A stretch of DNA of 64,000 nucleotides from Megamerina dolium (Eukaryota > Arthropoda > Insecta > Diptera > Megamerinidae). Of the stretch, positions 44,562 to 55,985 are shown piece after piece. The notes under the pieces were generated by a model. The model saw nothing but the letters and a program-made list of their open reading frames with translations. It searched no databases and was not told the DNA's origin. Location: assembly GCA_963854835.1 (NCBI GenBank), contig OY978530.1:20547437-20611436 (forward strand), in the 5' to 3' direction. A program made the translations under genes and the position numbers. Within the stretch, counting starts at the first letter, position 1, and the number at the start of each line of letters is the position of its first letter.

Positions 44562-45200
44562 CGTGTTTCTTTAGCTACATACTTCGACAATGCGTTTCCG
44601 TAACCATTTGTTATTTTAGGGGAAAGGGAAACGTCCGCCATGACAGAGCCCCATGCCACGGTAAGTCCATTCTACCACCCTAGGTGGATCGGTATCGGAT
44701 AGGTCCCGTTCGAATACAGTCGGTTTCCCCTGAGTGCAAATCATCCATTGTGCATGGGTCACGTAACACCCTGGATTAGGGGGAGGATAAGGATGTTCAT
44801 GTGACGGAATGATGGTAAGATAGGGAGGGGAATGCGTGACTAGTATGCCAGCCATCCGGAGGAGACATAACTACTCCCGAAAGGCTTTCGAGCGGCCACC
44901 ACAAGGAGGTTTAGTCACGTTCCGCCAGTGCTATAGCTGCTGATAGCCGTTGGACATCCAACCGCTAGCAGTAGCCATAGAATATGCAGTCGGGCGTCTT
45001 GTTTGTTAACCATAGACTACCGTGAACAACTCGCTGGCCTACCGTTAGCAGATGCAAATTTGTATAAGAGTTCTCCTGTGGACTTAGCTTTGGTTGGCGG
45101 CGTCTACGCCTCCATAGAACTAGAAAGAATTTCTTGGACATTATTGGATTACTGATTGCTCAGCGTCTTTGGATTGATTGATAAAGGTCGTTATATGACC
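44562..45200. other. no recognised gene; LINE 5' UTR-like?
   Basis: Less AT-rich than its surroundings. Blocks such as CGGAGGAGACATAACTACTC and GGCCACCACAAGGAGG resemble structured 5' untranslated regions of LINEs, but I see no coding motif and no boundary. Unassigned. Confidence 0.35.
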
Positions 45201-47940
45201 TCCCCGTCCAGTGGAAGAGTGCAATATTTCTACAATGAAGTATATCTGGATCACCAAATTTCCAAATTCTGGGAGCTGGAAGAAGTTCCGGAGGCTATTC
45301 AAAGGTCTCCAGGAGGGGTGTACTGCTAGAAATATTTTATTAGGACAACATTTCGGAATAAGGATGGGCGATTCGCTGTGTCATTGCCGTTTGAATAGCA
45401 GTTTTCTCAAAACTTGTCGTTAGGCGACTCACGCCATTCGACACGGGCACAATTCTTTTGAAATGAAGCGCGTCTACTCAAGAATCCACAATTTAAGGCT
45501 GAGTATGCACTGTCATGTTTGAATATCCCGAGTTGAGGAACATGAGGCCAATCGAGACAAGCGGAACCCAGCTCGTTCTATTATTACCTCTGCCAACATA
45601 TTGTGGTGAAACCTGACAGCACGATCACCAAGCTCCGCGTAGTATTTAACACCTCCTACCGTACCTCTACTGGCAAAAGTCTGGATGAAGTCCTTCAAGC
45701 AGCACCCATACTTCAATAATACTTAATGGTTTTACTTTTAAAATGGTGATTCTCTCGGTTTGTGTTTAATGTCGACATTGAGAAGATATATCGACAAATT
45801 CTCGTACATTCTGACCACATGTGTTTTCAACGTATTTATTTTGGCGAAACACCAACAGAGAATGTTCAAAGTTTCGAATTGCAAACTGTGACACTTGTTG
45901 TTAGCTGTGCGCATTACTTAGCTATTAGAACATCATTGCAATTTGCACAAGAAAACGAAATAGCCAACTACATTGCTTCGCATATTCTCCAACACTCTAA
46001 GTATGTAGACGATATACTTGCTGGAGCTCATATGTTGGACGAAACTATCCTAGCTCGTGACCAACTCATGTCTGCATTTCGTATCGCAGGATTTTCGTTG
46101 AAAAAATGGATGTAACACCACCACTGGATCCTTGAAGGCTTGGTTCTAGATTCAGAGTTTTTAAATATCTCAGATGAAAGTACCTCGCAAACCCTTGAGC
46201 TCAGATTTAACCCCGGTTCTTATTGTTTCTTTTTACACTTGGGTAACTCCTAAACAAGTCGTCATTTAACATGAAGTTCTTTCTATCATTGCGAAGTAAC
46301 TTTGCCCTGCTGGATGGTTAGCGCCAAAGATTGTCGTTGCAAAATTTTTAATCAGCAGTTGTGGTTCGAGCATACAGATTGGGACGAGTCATTCACACCA
46401 CTCATCCTTCATCAATGCAAATATTTCTATCGGATTATCTCAATCTGGCTTCCATACGAACCCCTCGTTTGGTATAATTCGTTCCAGACAGCATTGTGCA
46501 ATTGGCGAAATTTACACCTATTTGCTAGCAACAAAAAAGCGCGGTGTCTCTATTAAAACCCTCTCTTTTCTCCGATTATAGCTTTGCGGAGCTCAACTGC
46601 AGCAACTTCAAGTGCCAACCTGCACCTTGTTCGCATCGACCGACTCAACTATCGTTCTCTCGTGGTTGCAAAAGCCTCCATGCCATTGGACCACATTCGT
46701 GGTAAATCGAATCTCTTCGATAATCGAGAAGATTGGTGGCTCTAGTTAGCACCATGTGAGTTCCTCCGACAATCCTGCCGATGTGACAATTCATGGAACC
46801 TCCGCCATGGCTGAAGATGCCACGTCAAAATTGCCCAACTCAAGCACTAGATGTGGTTCTGAGCGCCATTCTCGAAACGAGAATCATAAAATCTCATTAC
46901 GTGAGATCAGATATCGCCGAGGATACGCATATACTTTCCTAAATATCTCCACCGAATATATAACTTTCACGCGTAACAGATGGCTAACGTTGTGCCAAAT
47001 GCATCATTTCTCTCAGGAATACGTGGATTTACTTCAGAAACTCCCGATCTCCAATAAGAGTGATATACTATCACTCAATCCGTTTTAGATTTACAGAGCG
47101 CTATGCGCGTAAACGGGAGCTTCACACACTCACCTGCTCTCTCTTACAGAGAGAGGTCTTCTCTTATTCTCCCGTATTCTGGATTTTTTACCCAATTATT
47201 GGTAGATTTTGTCCAAGTTTTTTCGATTCACAATCAACTGCTTCTGCGCCTGTTACACATTGAATTTCGGGTTCCTAAGTTGAAAAAACTTATTAAAAAC
47301 GACACCTCGAGGCATATGATATGTGATATGACAACACATACCTTCCTCGCAGCCTTTTCGAGATTTTTCTCATGTCGTGGCTGTCCGGCTCTCATCTTTT
47401 CGGGCAATGGAACATCCTTTGCGGCGCCACTAGAGTGGCCGAGAGAGAAAATTTTCTACGTCAAGTACGTGCCACTGTCGAAATCTCTCAGAGCCACCAC
47501 CAATTAGAATGACCTTTCATACCCGTTGGTGCTCCGCACATGGGTGTTCTTTGGGAAGCGGGAGTCAAAAGCTTCAAGGCTGATTTAAAGAAGCTTCCTG
47601 GTGGAAACTTCTGACCACATGGTCAGAAGTATACTCTGGAGGAGTTCAGTACGTTGTTATCACGTATCGAAGCATGCTTGAATTCGAGACCATTGAGCCC
47701 TATATCGAACAACATATCAGACTTAACACCTCTTACACCTGGTAATTTTTTGATCGGTTCCACGTTGTTGTTGCGCCAGCACGAATACAGCGAGATAGCA
47801 AACGGTTCCGCAATTTGTGGTCCCCATCCAGCCGCCCGACCAATCCTTGGTCTCATTGAGTGTACAAGTAATGAGCCAATACGCCCCACGCGCAACTTCC
47901 TCAGCTGTCATGCCATTTTCATGGATTTTTAATAGATTCT
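45201..47940 (+). pseudogene. BEL/Pao pol remnant 2
   Basis: Plus-strand BEL/Pao polyprotein debris. RT is partly open at 45762-46115 (FNVDIEKIYRQILVH, CAHYLAIRTSLQ) with the catalytic YVDD intact (KYVDDILAGAHML). RNase H and linker follow (TDSTIVLSWLQKPP near 46640; SSDNPADVTIHG at 46756). A pre-integrase piece (NKSDILSLNPF) lies at 47030-47090, and integrase remnants include RFFSCRGCPALIFSGNGTSF. The tail [26 protein letters not shown] at 47660-47740 is the DUF5641 entrance. Gaps and frame changes show a dead copy; no LTR identified. Confidence 0.75.
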
Positions 47941-48189
47941 GAATCCTGGCGCCACATTTATGATATAGTTTTAAAGACTTTTTACTTTTTTGAATTACAA
48001 TGAACTTTGTTATTTAACCGTATTTCCTTTTTTTTCTGTATAATTTTAAGATTTGTTAACATATTTTTGAATTAAAATTAAATTTTGGCCCCCCTCTGTT
48101 GTGTTGTTGTTGCTGAACTAGCTGCTTTGTTCATGAAAGACCTAACGACTACGCCGTTACCGTGTCTAGCGCCGTTTTACTACCAAGTA
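47941..48189. other. BEL 3' flank, unassigned
   Basis: Short AT-rich stretch then GTTGTGTTGTTGTTGC. The sequence CCTAACGACTACGC near 48142 recurs at about 56006, hinting that both derive from related LTR ends, but the match is too short to be sure. Confidence 0.35.
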
Positions 48190-50170
48190 TACTCGTTAAG
48201 TGTTTTGCCAAAACAGGCATAAATAATGAGAGAGGATTTCTGGCTCATTCTCATCCTGACAGTAATGCGTATGATGTGAACAATTTAGCAGTTGATTCGT
48301 CCCTTGAATTTTATACCTTGGCGATGTATGTCTTAACACGGTACAAGCTGCCAGCCACTTCCATTTGTGTTCCACAATGGAACAGTAGTGAGAAGCTATG
48401 GTACTTTTTATCTTACGTAACGGAATAGTTACAGTTTCCGCCAGTGAAATATGCAACGCAGAATCTGCCCTAGGCAATTCATCTGCTTTTTCGTTCTCCT
48501 CAATGTTCCTATGACCTGGAACCCAAGAAAGAGTAACTTGGAGCCTTTGGCTGTGTTCTGGAAGTTGTTGTCTGAATTGTGATTTGATAGCAGCTTGACT
48601 GTCTGTAAAGATAGTTATCTTTGATCATAAGACTCTATCACTGAAACACGCTAACCTCACTTGGAAGACGTAAAGTTTTCGATATTTGAAGAGACCCCGA
48701 AAAGATGCCTTTCCCTACCCAGCAGTCCATCTTTGAAACATCGGTGTAGATTTCCTAATCAAAACTTTCTATGACCTGTCTCTTTTTCCATTCGGATCTT
48801 GCTGGACACCGTACCAAGAAGTTTTTCTTGAAATTGAGGCAAGGTGTTAAGTAGTCAGTGGTAGCGTTTAGTAGCGAGAGTTCTTGAAAAAGCATAAGTA
48901 TGCTTTTACCCTCTTCCAGCTTGGTGGTATGTACCCTAGCAGTAGGCACTTCTTGAAGAAGATTTCCAGGCAAGAAACAGTCGTGTCTCGAAAGTACCAC
49001 ATCATAGCAGAAAATATCCCATCTGGATCTGTTGCCTTATAAGGGCTCAAGTTTTTAATCTCCTAGATAATATATTCCCTAGATACGATAGAATTAACGA
49101 TGCTATAGGATAAAGTTTGAAATGCAGAATCATTGCCTTCAATGTAATCTGAGTTGCCTGGAAAATGAGTATTCATCAGTAGGTCAAGGGATTCGGCGGA
49201 AGATTTTGTCCATTCCCCACTGTCTGTCTTTAGAAGAGAAGGGCAGGAGTGCTCCTTAAACAAGAGTCTCCCTAATCTCTCCCGATTCTTTAGTCGTCTC
49301 AATTGAGCTGTAAAAATCTCTCTAAGCGTTTGTCTTGGCTTCTGAAATCGCTTTTTGGTACTCTTTAAGACAGTCTTTATAGGTTTTGAAGTATCGATGT
49401 TTATAGCAAATATTGAAAATAGTTATGGTCATCTTTCTGAGACGACTTAAGTTTTCACTCCACCAGGGAGGTGTATTATTATTACTGTATGCAGTAGGAC
49501 ATGAGGCAATAAAACCACCTTTTAAGGCAGTTTTGAAGTACTTGATTTTCTCATCGAGCGCTAGATTTAGCGCTCGCCGCTTTATTTGATGTGGTTGATC
49601 GTTGTCTAACAAATTAGTACTGCGACTCGTACTTGCATGGTTATCCTGGTTGGATGCCATGGTTTTTCTATTCTTGTGAAGGGAAAATTCTTTCCGTTCT
49701 TAGTAAGAATTTGGGTTTTTGGGTATTTTTATTTGTTTTTTCTGACATATTTTTCTTACGGTTGCATCACCACACTTTCGTCAACCTAGGCAGCCTCGAG
49801 TATATATGGGGAAAATACGAGGTCCACCACGGCAGCGTTCTTTACCGCGGTAAGGCCAGAGTTACTCCTTGAGGCGGCCAGGTATCAGGGAGAGAGACTC
49901 CGTACTCGATGCACATTTTTCAGTTCCCTGCACCATTCAGCCATCAGCGTGATTCCAAGAACACCTTGGCTTGGGAATGGTTTGTCTGTATTGATCCGCG
50001 ACTAGTATTTTATTTCCCAGTTACCCTGCATGTGCCGAGCATTCCCCTATCCGCCACCTTCTACTTATTCGTGTTTTGGTTTTTTGATTTTGAGGCCGTC
50101 TCTCATATTTTCATAAAAATGCGCGATTTCTTTTCTGTGAATTATTTTTTAATACTACGTTATATATATT
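48190..50170 (-). pseudogene. I/LOA-type LINE with 5' UTR and fused ORF1-ORF2
   Basis: Minus-strand element. A probable 5' UTR lies at 50170-49665, followed by an ORF1 start at 49660 (MASNQDNHASTSRS). Within this 112-codon frame the sequence passes directly into an ORF2 segment (NNNTPPWWSENLSRLRK), the region between endonuclease and RT, so the rest of ORF1 and the endonuclease are deleted. RT entrance pieces follow (LMNTHFPGNSDYI; MSPYKATDPDGIFSAMMWYF). The RT core is missing between 48868 and 48650, then RNase H resumes (DSQAAIKSQF, VPGHRNIEENEKADEL) with a C-terminal part to 48196. Inactive. Confidence 0.65.
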
Positions 50171-50259
50171 AAATATAATAATTATTATAACAGTGGAAAA
50201 CCGAAAAAGTGTTTAGCTATTTTCTTTTATTTTGATTTGGGCCGTAACAACTGTGCATC

Positions 50260-50345
50260 AGTGGCAGCTCCACAACAACAACAACAACAAAAACAACAGC
50301 AACATCAGCATCTAAAGACAAACCCCACCACCGTTGCAGCTCACC
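50260..50345. repeat. CAA/CAG-rich tract
   Basis: (CAA)n with CAG and CAT interruptions at about 50269-50310, followed by a GC-rich stretch. In one plus frame it would encode a glutamine run ending at a stop near 50374. There is no evidence that it is translated. Confidence 0.75.
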
Positions 50346-50349
50346 GGCA

Positions 50350-50715
50350 TTCACTCCCCGTCTATTCGCGTTGAATATTCAAAGTATTGCCCGTAGCTAA
50401 CCACTACTTTTTGCCATCTTTCTGGTGGAACAAGTGGTAATCCGAAGGAGCAATGTCTGGGCTGTACATCGGGTAGGGTAAGTTGTTCACACGTGAAAAA
50501 ACGGCATTCGATGTCTCTTGGCTTCAGTTCATACGGCACCCAATTTTCCACCTTTCGGATATTTCCCATTATATTTAAACGATGTTTTTGCGAGCTCATC
50601 TTGCGTTTGTGATGGATCATCATCGAGTCTTGCCTCCAATTTATCATCCTCAAACCTTTGTTGTTCTTTATCTTCCAAATTATTAACAATTTGCAAGTTG
50701 ACAACAAGTTGAGCA
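50350..50715 (-). mobile_element. mariner deletion derivative inside a LINE
   Basis: Minus-strand pieces of a mariner transposase: linker/DNA-binding part (NLEDKEQQRFEDDKLEARLDDDP in one frame at about 50690-50622, then MGNIRKVENWVPYELKPRDIE) fused directly to the C-terminal end PPERWQKVVVSYGQYFE near 50440-50385. The whole catalytic domain between them is missing. The WVPYEL motif identifies the family as mariner. It interrupts the RNase H region of the surrounding minus-strand LINE. Terminal repeats were not identified. Confidence 0.65.
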
Positions 50716-53110
50716 AGTTTGCGTAGTAACTCGTGACATTCGATTACTATCTTTGGTGAATGCCTCACTGATCGAAGAGAACATAGAGCCGCTTGGCTCT
50801 CCAAGTAAATATAAATTTCATTTGTTGTTAGAACGCAGCTCCTCACAATTACGAAGGCTAAAACATCAGCGTGGAATACACTATAATGATACGGCAGGCG
50901 GAAGGATAATTGAGTGTCCAACAATTCAGAGTAGACACCCCCTTCCAGTTGCTCATTTAATTTAGATCCATCTGCAAAGATGTTAACCCTTTCGGTAAAA
51001 TCTATATTACCATTATCCCAGTCTTCTATTGAAGGGAAAATTGTAATGAAGGATTCTTTTAAATGCAGTTAAAGGTAGAGATACCAAAGTCAGTGGTACT
51101 GTGAATGAGTTGAAAAGTTCCTAAGATGGTTAAGTGTTCTCTTGCATAGGTAGCTAAAAGAGAGGATTCCCTTAGCTTTAAAGCCGATTTTACTGGTAGC
51201 TGTTTGCCGTATAGGTCAATCGGTAAAAGGTGCAGCACGATATTTAATGTCGCTGTTGGGGTGGTTCTGAAAGCCCCGCTTATGCGTAAGTCTGCTGCCC
51301 TCTGAATGCTTCCGTGTGTCTAACCGCATTGCCTTTTTTAGTGCCGACCACCAAACTAGGAAGTCGTACGTTAAAATTGGTATAAAACAACTGTACTAAC
51401 TGGGGTTTTAAGCCACATCTTGCTCCCACCGCTCTTTTACATAAATAAAGTGCTATAGCTGCCTTCCCCATTCTCCACATTAATATTCTAAAGCAATTTC
51501 CTGTCCAACATTAGTCCCACGCAATGGCCTTTGTCGCTAAATGTGATACCGTTTAAAGTTGGAGGTAACCTGTGCCTTCTAGTAAACAGAATAAGTTTCG
51601 TTTTATTAGCGTTAACACCTAACCTATATAATTTAGACCAGCGATAGACTTTATTCAATAATCCTTGCATAATATCACAGAGGGTATTCGGAAATTTCCC
51701 CCTTAATGTAATCGCAACATCATCGACAAAAGCATCACCCTGATAACCCCTCTCCCTACAGACTACACAACAATATATTTATTACCAGAACCTAGAACAG
51801 AGGGGAAAGCTCGCCGACTTGAGGGGTACTCTTGATGACGGGTCTGCGTACCGTCGAGCTCCATAACGTTGCACTCACGAAATTGCTCATGAGTATTTGG
51901 CCAATAAAGTTCACAAGATGTCCGTCGATTACCAGATTCATCAGTGCGCCAGTTATTGCCCTCGGCTGGATGTTGTTAAAAGCGCCATCAGTATCCAAAA
52001 AGGCTACTAGTGTATATTCCTTATCTTCCATTGATTTCACAACTTCTGTGATAAGTGAATTCAATGCTGTTTCCGTGGACTTTCCCTTGTAGTAAGCATG
52101 TTGTGATTTCGCAAGGTGCGCGGTGTAATTTTATTTCTAATATACATCTATTAACCACTCTAACGCTTTTAGTAGAAATGGTTACAGTCTGATAGTCCTA
52201 TAATCTTTTGGACTAACATGTGTGATCTTGGCTGCCTTCGGGATGAAGATAACTTCCACTTCACCCCATAAGGTGGGGATATAATTTAGGTATAAGCTTA
52301 GGTTGGAGCTGCCCTGGAAAAATCCCACCGCCCCAAGTGACTTAAAAGACTTGAAAGTCCTCACAGCTCAATCTATGTTTGCTTCTGTGATAACGCCCAG
52401 CATTTCCGATTCGCAGTCAACATCACTATCTCCAGTTGCTATTATCATCGTCTAAGCTACCCGGATAGTGTGTGTTAAAGAGTAGGTTTATAGATTCTTG
52501 AAGAGATTCCGTCCAGCTCTTATCACGTTTCTGTATGTATCCAATGGATGGATTTGACAAAGTCACCACAGAATGACTTCCAAGACGTTATCTCCGCTTT
52601 TCTCAGTTCTTTCTTAACTTTTCATTGTAGGAATTCATCCCTCTTTCTTTACGGGAAGATTTCGCTCTATTGAATTGCTTTCCACACTCCACTAGTAATA
52701 GATTAATTTGCGTGGACCATCAAGGTGGTTTCCTCTTCCACCGTTTACCACTTTTTGGACATGCTTTATTAAGTGATTGTCTACATGCATTTGTAAACAA
52801 CCTGACAAGATCATCCAAGGCACCGCCATTATCAGGATGAAAAGGTAGATTCATATAAATATTTTTCTTAAATTCGTGTAAATACACCTGCCAATTTGTT
52901 TTCCTAATATTCCTAGATTTATTGGGTCTAGGTGATTCCTCCTGAAAGGTAATCTCAATATAACGATGGTCTCAGAATGAGTGTTCATCTACCGCCTTCC
53001 ACTGTACTATCTTGTCGACTAAAAAGTCAGATACCAAGGTAATATCTAGCACTTCTAGAGGTATAATTAAGATTCCACAATTGTGGCAAAATTCCATGTA
53101 TGTGTGAAGA
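50716..53110 (-). pseudogene. I/LOA-type LINE remnant
   Basis: Minus-strand pieces in RT order: RT entrance (NYIPTLWGEVEVIFIPKAAK, with SPKDYRTIRL) at 52364-52182, RT palm (LVAFLDTDGAFNNI) at 52064-51792, thumb (GVNANKTKLILFTRRHRLPP) at 51670-51488 and a post-RT piece at 51480-51280. RNase H (YHYSVFHADVLAF, YLESQAALCSL) lies at 50924-50760, where the deleted mariner interrupts it. Endonuclease-linker debris extends to about 53100. Many stops; inactive. Confidence 0.65.
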
Positions 53111-53383
53111 TTTCAAGATTAGTGAACAGATAGATAGCACTGTGAACAGTACTTGTGGGGGTGGAATGATTCCATCTCAGGACGAAAAACCTAGATACAT
53201 ATAGTAAAAACTCCAAAACCTTTTGAATTCTTAGGCCAAATTTTAAATGAAAAATGAAAAATTAAAATTTGCCTATCTGCTTTTAGAATAATTGGGAAAA
53301 ATTGATAAACATTTATATCGGAACGAGATATTATTATTTGGGGATATAATAAAATGTTATAGGGAATCATTTTGTGAGATATT
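53111..53383. other. no recognised gene
   Basis: AT-rich sequence with no supported motif. Confidence 0.4.
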
Positions 53384-53700
53384 TTAACCCGTGAACTCTC
53401 CCACGAAGGGGTCGTTTTGACCCCTCCTTTTAGAGAGTCTGAATAAAATTGCATTTCGGAGGTCGTTAAAGGATTGCAATATTTCAGCAATTTATTCGCC
53501 GTAAACTTTCACATACGTCCCCTTGAAATATGCAACTTTTTATGCATTCTTTTATAATTTGTTCATAAATATAACACCAGCTCTTTCGAGACTGATAGTT
53601 TGGTGCTTGGGACATCATATCGCAGTCACCGATATCATCAGAATCTGAGTTACACATTATGTCCACATGTGACTCCACTGTTCCGAATAATCAGAGATTT
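53384..53700 (-). mobile_element. possible piggyBac-like element end
   Basis: TTAA at 53384-53387 is followed by CCCGTGAACTCTCC and a GGGGTCgttttGACCCC dyad (53408-53424). A TTAA-CCC start with a nearby GGGTCAAAA-type motif is characteristic of some piggyBac-superfamily ends. The minus-strand frame at 53678-53484 has an acidic start (SDSDDIGDCDMMSQ), as in piggyBac N-termini, but no catalytic motif. No second TTAA end was found, so the element is truncated or the call is wrong. Confidence 0.4.
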
Positions 53701-53741
53701 GACAGGTTTTCATGTATGTTTTAAAAGTAAGTGATTTGAAG

Positions 53742-55235
53742 TTTTGGCGAAAACCTCCTCGGTTAGAGGTTGTGAGTTGCGCTTGGAACACACCACATTA
53801 AAACTTCCCCCAGTGAAAAATCAGAACATGCCTCGGACAATAACCACCACTTTTGTTGAACTTCCCACAAACGAAATAAGGACCAAGATTTACAGATATG
53901 TACCTGCTAGTTGATGTCCTCGAAAAATACAAAGCTGACATCACCGTCGCGTCGTGTGATATATATTACGGTTGCCAAAAGCACGAATTAGGATGTGGAT
54001 TTTTGGTCAGCAAGACTCTACGACACCTTGTCCCACAATTCACGCCTGCTAACGAACGGCTGGCCACAATCCGCATTAGGGCAAAATTGTTCAACATCAG
54101 CCTAATATGTGTCCATGCTCCGATGGATGACAAAAACGATGAGAAAAAAAAGAGCTTCTTTCGGCGCGTCGAAGAAGTTTACGACCGCTGCCCCCACCAT
54201 GATATCGAAATCGTGCGTGGCAACTTCAACGCCAGGGTGGGCATGAAAGTTCCAACTGGTCCAACTGTCGAAAAATTCAGTCTCCATCAGAACACCCCCG
54301 ATAATGGAATAAGGATGATCGACTTCGCCGCAGCACAAAACATGGTAATTAGTACTACCAGATTTCAACGTCTCTACATCCATAAAGCGACGTGGTTGTC
54401 TCCAGATCAAAGAACGAAAAATCAAATTGATCACGTAATGGTTGATTGAGGGCATGCTTCCAGTGTGATGGACGTGAAATCGATCTGTGGTGCCAACATC
54501 GACTCGGATCATTACCTTGTTGCATCTAAGTTGCGAACACGTTTATGTATGGCAAAGAACAAGCGTAGTTCCACACAGAGAAAGCTTTGTGTCAACAAGT
54601 TGCAATCAATAGAGACGTCAAATACCTTTACCACTCGATTACCGGATCTGCTTATGCAGAATACTCCCCCTCTTGGTGATTAATGCGCACAATGGACACA
54701 TACAATATAACCTACTCCAACACTACTGCCTCTGAGGGGGTAATCGGTTTTACCGGCCTCTGAGGTATGAGTTGTATGATCAGGAGTATCGCGACGCTAA
54801 CGCAGATAAAAACCCGCCTATAGAAAAACCTACGTACAGGGGCTACAGAAGCTGTTAAGCAGCGGTACAGAGAGCAGAGAAATGCGGGACACGTCTTTTC
54901 AGGCGGAGGAAGAGAAAGCTGGAAAGATACGAGTTTAAGGAGATAGATATGTGTAGAGACAGGAATAAGACTCAAACATTTCTTGAAAAGATCAACCGCC
55001 TGAGTGGCGGTATAAATCCCGGGGCCTCTTCCTGCGTGACAACAATGGCAATCTGGTTACAGATGTCCAGAGTGTAATGAGCTTATTGAGGAAACACTTT
55101 TCCACGTTACTTAATCGCGAGGTGTCTAACAATCCCGCCAGTGGAGGGGATCTCCCAACACCTCCCTTTGACCATAACTTAGTAATGCATTTAGAAATGG
55201 CACGTGGAAACCATTTACCACTTGCTGAGTGCACT
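53742..55235 (+). pseudogene. RTE LINE copy D, degenerate
   Basis: Plus-strand RTE sequence that starts with 5' untranslated sequence matching copy A (CGAAAACCTCCTCGG near 53747). The endonuclease is open at 53898-54449 (LVDVLEKYKADIT, ARVGMKVP where GDFNARVGKEG is usual and the catalytic aspartate reads N in GNFNARVG). A stop lies in VVDGRHASS. SDHYLVASKLRTRLC follows, then a broken linker to about 55170. The RT domain is absent; the copy ends where Tc3-like sequence begins. The changed aspartate and the stops make it inactive. Confidence 0.75.
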
Positions 55236-55239
55236 AGAA

Positions 55240-55985
55240 TTCAATAGATACGAGAATAATGTGCTACAATTAGACATATCGACGAAAAATTACATCGTAA
55301 TAAGAAAACTATATATTTTTCTTGAAAACCCCCGAAGTTTATGGGACAACAAATAGAAGTTGACATCCTCCAAACGTTGATGAACGGCCGAAGTGACAAA
55401 AAAAGTGTTTGGCAGTTGACACAAATTTTTTCGCAGCATATATTAAAAAACAAATAAATCTAGAAGAGTTCACCCATCGAGTTCAGAAATTTAAAAAGAG
55501 AATAGTAACAGTAAATATACCAAACGAGCTGCTTCCTTAAGCAAAACTGCGAGGATTAATATGCCCAAATGCACTTGTTGTCGGACGACGAGATAAAAAA
55601 ATTAGTTTTTAGTGACGAGAAAAAATTTAATTTAGATGGCCCCGACGCCAATGAAAAAATATTGGAAACATATTCGGCGACCAATAGAATCACGAAATTT
55701 GAAACATTTTCAAGGAGAATCTCTTATTGTATGGGGGTCCTTCATGTACAAAGGGGCAACCAGAAATTATTTTATAAAGCATTAAACTTATGCATTGAAT
55801 TACGTTGAACTACTAGTCAGCACCCTAATAAAATTTTCGGAATGGTTTTGTAAGGAACCATGCATACGTCACCAAGATAACAATGCAATACACATGAAGC
55901 TGCAACAAAGCGTTCTTTTTCGGATAAAACTATAGCATTAATGGACTGGCACCCCATAATCATATGAGTTGTTGCCTACTATTTT
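55240..55985 (+). pseudogene. Tc3-like transposase remnant
   Basis: Plus-strand remnants of a Tc1/Tc3-type transposase. A helix-turn-helix-like start lies near 55340 (MGQQIEVDILQTLMNGRSDK). The first catalytic aspartate is in VFSDEKKFNLDGPD at 55600-55645. The second is in HQDNNAIHM near 55870. The LMDWHP-like run near 55940 is just before the place where the catalytic glutamate would be, which is lost. Two or more frameshifts. Terminal repeats not identified. Confidence 0.65.

Noticed and set aside
48162..48428. An 88-codon plus-strand frame.
   Set aside because: It lies opposite the C-terminal part of a minus-strand LINE that reads in order with RNase H.
50529..50924. A 131-codon minus-strand frame as a novel gene.
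   Set aside because: Its first part is LINE RNase H and its second part is mariner sequence; the frame is chimeric.
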